A DNA stretch of 11,967 nucleotides from Conidiobolus incongruus B7586 (taxonomy: Eukaryota > Entomophthoromycota > Entomophthoromycetes > Entomophthorales > Conidiobolaceae): assembly GCA_000697335.1 (NCBI GenBank), contig JNEM01015684.1, positions 1 through 11,967 on the forward strand, in the 5' to 3' direction. The notes beneath the pieces are model-generated. The model saw only the letters and a program-made list of their open reading frames with translations, did no database searches and was not told the origin of the DNA. A program made the translations under genes and the position numbers. This document shows positions 9,124-11,967 of this stretch, one piece after another. Each line of letters starts with the position of its first letter. Positions within the stretch are counted from its first letter, which is position 1.

Positions 9124-9250
9124 ATGATTTCTGCAGCTTTACAAGTATTGAACGGCACTAATTACAACCAGAAAATAATTTGAAATTCAACCAATCAATT
9201 ACTAAATTGGATCATATAAGCGATTATTCTTGAAAGTGGATAATTGAGTT
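9124..9250 (+). mobile_element. Fossil of a Ty1/copia gag start
   Basis: The plus strand reads MISAALQVLNGTNYNQ from 9124. LNGTNY followed by a W-containing segment is the typical N-terminal signature of Ty1/copia Gag, and traces of the following segment (QLLNW) can still be seen up to about 9250. The piece is short and broken and no LTR or pol remains were recognised around it. It therefore marks an old, mostly erased copia insertion next to the HSF-like gene. Confidence 0.5.
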
Positions 9251-10459
9251 TTATCAAATATTTTTATTATCATAAATGAAATTCTCACTATATAACACCC
9301 TTTTATATGAGAATTATCAATTAATTTATAAAAAATTTAAAATCGGTTGAGAAATTTGAAAGATTTAAATAGAATATGAGAATTAAATATTAATATATTG
9401 GTATATAAAATTATTTATCTAGTCATTTTATTAAGATATTTTTATAGAGATAAAGTTCTTAATTCATTCATACCAACATTAATTAACTCTATTTATTCAT
9501 AAAGAAAATGATAATTTATTATGAAAAAAGTTTAATAAATTGGCAATTATAAATTTACATTTAAAACCCAATCAAAAGTCACTAAATTCGAAAATTTTCA
9601 CAAGTCGTCATCTTTAAGCAACAAATAAACAAATCATTTTAATAGTTTTCAAATTATTTAAGAAATTTAAAATATTATGACACGCGTGTGAATCTCTTAT
9701 CAAGTGACCCAATTCCCTATCAATTTTTTTTGAAAGTGATATCCATTTCATTGGTCACATCATTTCCATCAATGATAATTTCATATATCTTGAGAAAATT
9801 ATTAAAAGAAGAGAGAATTGGGGTGCTTTATTTTTTAATTAATTTTAAAAAATCATTATGAAAATGGATTCAATTTAAATTAATTTTTAATATTTTATTT
9901 TATATTAGTCAAGAATTTCGATATTAAAATGAAATAAGTATGATTTCATTGAATTTTACCTTAGATGATAGATGCTGTCATTATTGGATAATTTAAATAA
10001 TATATTATTTATTACTTTATCATTGATATATTTATTATAGTTTATCTAATTATTATCAATTAAAAAAAACTTTTTTTTTCAATGGATATAATTTATTGAT
10101 AAGAATTATTTTTTTTAAATAAATTTACAAATATTTACAAAACAATTTTTTATAATAAAATTTATTAAAATAAAATATTCTTAACTCGATTAGAAGGATT
10201 ATAAAACTTAAAAGACTTATTTTCAATAATATATCTTTTATAACAATATATTTAAACTTAGTCATATTGAAAGCAATGATAAATGATTTGGAAATCAATT
10301 CTTATTAAATTAATAATCCCTGCATATTTCAAATTGTTAAAACAATAAAAAATTGATTAACATAATTAATCAATGTAGTTAATGCCAAGTAATTATTTTT
10401 GTCCCCAAGTCCCTAGTTGAAATTGGCTACAAAGTTTATATTAACATTTGAATTGGGTA
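9251..10459. other. AT-rich DNA, no genes identified
   Basis: Stops are dense in all frames. A perfect ten-base palindrome ACACGCGTGT lies at 9680-9689 and contains ACGCGT, the core bound by fungal MBF cell-cycle factors, but no gene start is nearby. Part of this stretch may be the eroded body of the copia fossil; nothing in the sequence shows it. Confidence 0.35.
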
Positions 10460-10467
10460 AATTACAA

Positions 10468-10635
10468 GGTAAGATATTTTATCAAAATAATAAATATATT
10501 AATTACAAGGAAAAATTTTCTCTATTATTTTAACACTGCGAATCTACTGATTACTAGAAGCACATTGATAATAGAAAAGTAAGATGCTTGCTTGTGGTTT
10601 GTTTGGTAATTTAGGTTAAGATATTTTATTAAAAT
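10468..10635 (+). repeat. Pair of short direct repeats
   Basis: GGTAAGATATTTTATCAAAAT at 10468 recurs in nearly the same form (GGTTAAGATATTTTATTAAA) at 10614, each preceded by a GGTAA(A)TT motif. The copies are 146 bases apart. They may come from a decayed tandem or terminal repeat; no element is recognised. Confidence 0.5.
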
Positions 10636-10642
10636 TTGTTAA

Positions 10643-10943
10643 AGGTTAACTGTGCTTAATAGAAGATCGAAGGTGATAATGAAAATATTTCCCGACAATG
10701 GTTCCTTTATAGTACATTCATGGATGATAGGTGGTGTAAAGAAGTGTATTAAGTTTTGGGATAACCGAGATCTTGAGTTGATGTGTTGGGTATTCTGGGG
10801 TTATTTCTCCAAAAGATAAAAGGTTGTGGGATGAGGTTGATCGGATAGGTTACTATACTGGTAAATACAGTGTCAAATTGACAATAAAATTGAAATTTAT
10901 ATTTTTAAATTTTGAAAATTCAATTTTTGTAACGAGTAATAGT
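10643..10943 (+). pseudogene. Unidentified coding-like stretch
   Basis: Two overlapping plus-strand frames are open. The first (10643-10816, 58 codons) includes PDNGSFIVHSWMIGGVKK and FWDNRDLELM. The second (10782-10943, 54 codons) begins with GYSGVISPKDKRLWDEVDR and continues IGYYTGKYSVKL. The second looks strikingly protein-like for its first 35 codons, then fades into AT-rich sequence. I do not recognise the family. A decayed gene with a frame change near 10780 is the simplest reading; an exon of a gene spliced from elsewhere, or an old transposon gene, are alternatives. The plus strand is rich in G here, unlike the other coding stretches of the window, which are C-rich. Confidence 0.35.
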
Positions 10944-11284
10944 TAAATTAATATGCTTAAATAATAATATATCATACCTTGATCATTATAATAATTTCAC
11001 TAGCCAAGACTAAAACCACTTTTATCCATTCAATTATATGTAGAGATATAGGTTTATTAAAAATAGATAGATGGAGTGAATAATAAAGCCATCTTCAATT
11101 CAATATTATTGATCTGATCTGTTTAAACTTGACATTAATTTCATTTTAAAACAATTAATAAAATTCAAATCTCAAATAATTTGAATATTACCCAACTCAA
11201 GTCATGAGGAAATAAATAAGTTTGATAATAATATTAGTGCAGAAATTAAGTAATGGCACAATTTTAAAATTAAAATTAAACAAA
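10944..11284. other. AT-rich DNA, nothing identified
   Basis: This is AT-rich sequence between the unidentified coding-like stretch and the retroelement. No open frame, repeat or RNA signature was found. Confidence 0.4.
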
Positions 11285-11967
11285 TAAATTAATAAATAAT
11301 ATATAAAAATTAATGAATAATATAAAATTAATAGCCTCTTTTATTATTAATAACTCTTTTCTATACCTTTGGTAAGCTTCTAATACCTAAAAAACAGTTT
11401 TTTTTATTAAGGACTGAAATTTAATGTTTCTGTTAAGAGACTAGTTCTCTAAATTCTTATATACACTTTATATAATCCAATTAACTATAAATTATATGAT
11501 TAATTTATACTTATATAGTTAAATTAATTGTATAAATAGTATTAAATTATCTAATAAACTAGGTTCCTCTTTTTCCTCTCAATTCTTACTATTTTTACCT
11601 TTACACTATTTCTAAGATTGAGACTATATTCTGTTGATATTGTAGGATATTGGCACTACCTAATATAAATCTTAATATATTGGTGACTCATCCTAGTTTG
11701 AAGCTTAATTAAACTTTGTTTACACTTGCATGCTACAGCCACATTATATTACCATGTTCTGCACCACACTACTTTTATATTAAGTCTTCCTCTGCACTAT
11801 ATTAGTTTAACTACCACTACACTTACATGGTAGCAGCAACAAAACTATTAAAAACCTACTAGATATTAATAACTATCTGTATCAAACCTAATTATTGCTA
11901 TTTTAAATCTTATTTATAATTTATTTCATTCAAATTTAACACTATATACTATAATGCCACCAAAAAG
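11285..11967 (+). mobile_element. 5' part of an LTR retrotransposon, running off the window
   Basis: The segment holds, in order, a block shared with the left edge (11285-11430), a probable LTR, a primer-site-like sequence, a leader and a possible gag start (ATGCCACCAAAAAG from 11954, reading MPPKK or MPPK plus). A TATAAATA box at 11531 is followed by a pyrimidine-rich stretch, as expected inside an LTR. Because the pre-LTR block is present in both copies, either the LTR begins further left than 11431 or both copies share a larger repeat. Class (Ty3/gypsy or Ty1/copia) is not decidable without pol. It looks much younger than the left-edge copy. Whether it is whole cannot be seen here. Confidence 0.6.
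11431..11677 (+). repeat. Probable long terminal repeat
   Basis: It begins TGTTAAGAGACTAGTTCTCT and ends CTTAATA, close to the inverse of TGTTAAG, giving about 247 bases. Immediately after it comes TTGGTGACTCATCC, which has the form of a retroelement primer-binding region (TTGGTGAC is common in fungal elements). An alternative end is 11827 (…CTTACA), followed by TGGTAGCAGCAAC, which resembles an initiator-Met-tRNA primer site. The first is preferred because its end repeats match better. Confidence 0.45.

Noticed and set aside
1-11967. CRISPR array, toxin-antitoxin or other prokaryotic defence system
   Set aside because: No regularly spaced repeats and no operon-like genes are present; the splice signals mark this as eukaryotic DNA.

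Overview
The window looks like nuclear DNA of a very AT-rich fungus. The evidence is one well-preserved HSF-type transcription factor gene with short GTAA…TAG introns (mostly 57-62 bases), the degraded remains of a fungal MTQ1-like methyltransferase gene, and fossils of LTR retrotransposons. A basidiomycete, perhaps a rust, would fit the intron-rich small gene and the LTR elements, but the sequence does not prove it.

Layout. 1 to about 430 aligns, in the same orientation, with the LTR-element sequence at the right edge, but is much more AT-rich; the AT-extreme block continues to about 1340 with nothing readable. 1341-2191 (minus) is a broken copy of the gene for the mitochondrial release-factor glutamine methyltransferase (HemK/PrmC/Mtq1 family). 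2192-6440 is mostly AT-rich DNA without genes, interrupted by a C-rich, coding-like but unidentified patch (3250-3740), a smaller patch (5570-5720) and simple repeats. 6441-6517 holds a conspicuous inverted repeat. 6842-7401 is a leader/promoter region entirely free of ATG, with a TATA box at 6951. 7402-8914 (plus) is the single gene that looks functional: seven exons, 351 codons, HSF DNA-binding domain, coiled coil, and a Pro/Ser/His-rich tail. Its 3' flank carries a run of twelve G. At 9124 there is a short Ty1/copia gag fossil. 10643-10943 is another unidentified coding-like stretch. From about 11285 to the end lies the 5' part of an LTR retrotransposon, ending just after a possible gag start.

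Functionally only the HSF-like gene is likely to be active. The remainder is decaying sequence: retroelement fossils, one recognisable host pseudogene and two or three unrecognised coding relics. I did not find a convincing new multi-gene system. The points most worth following are the MTQ1 relic, the 18-base micro-exon and a phase-neutral possible cassette exon in the HSF gene, and the ATG-free leader.
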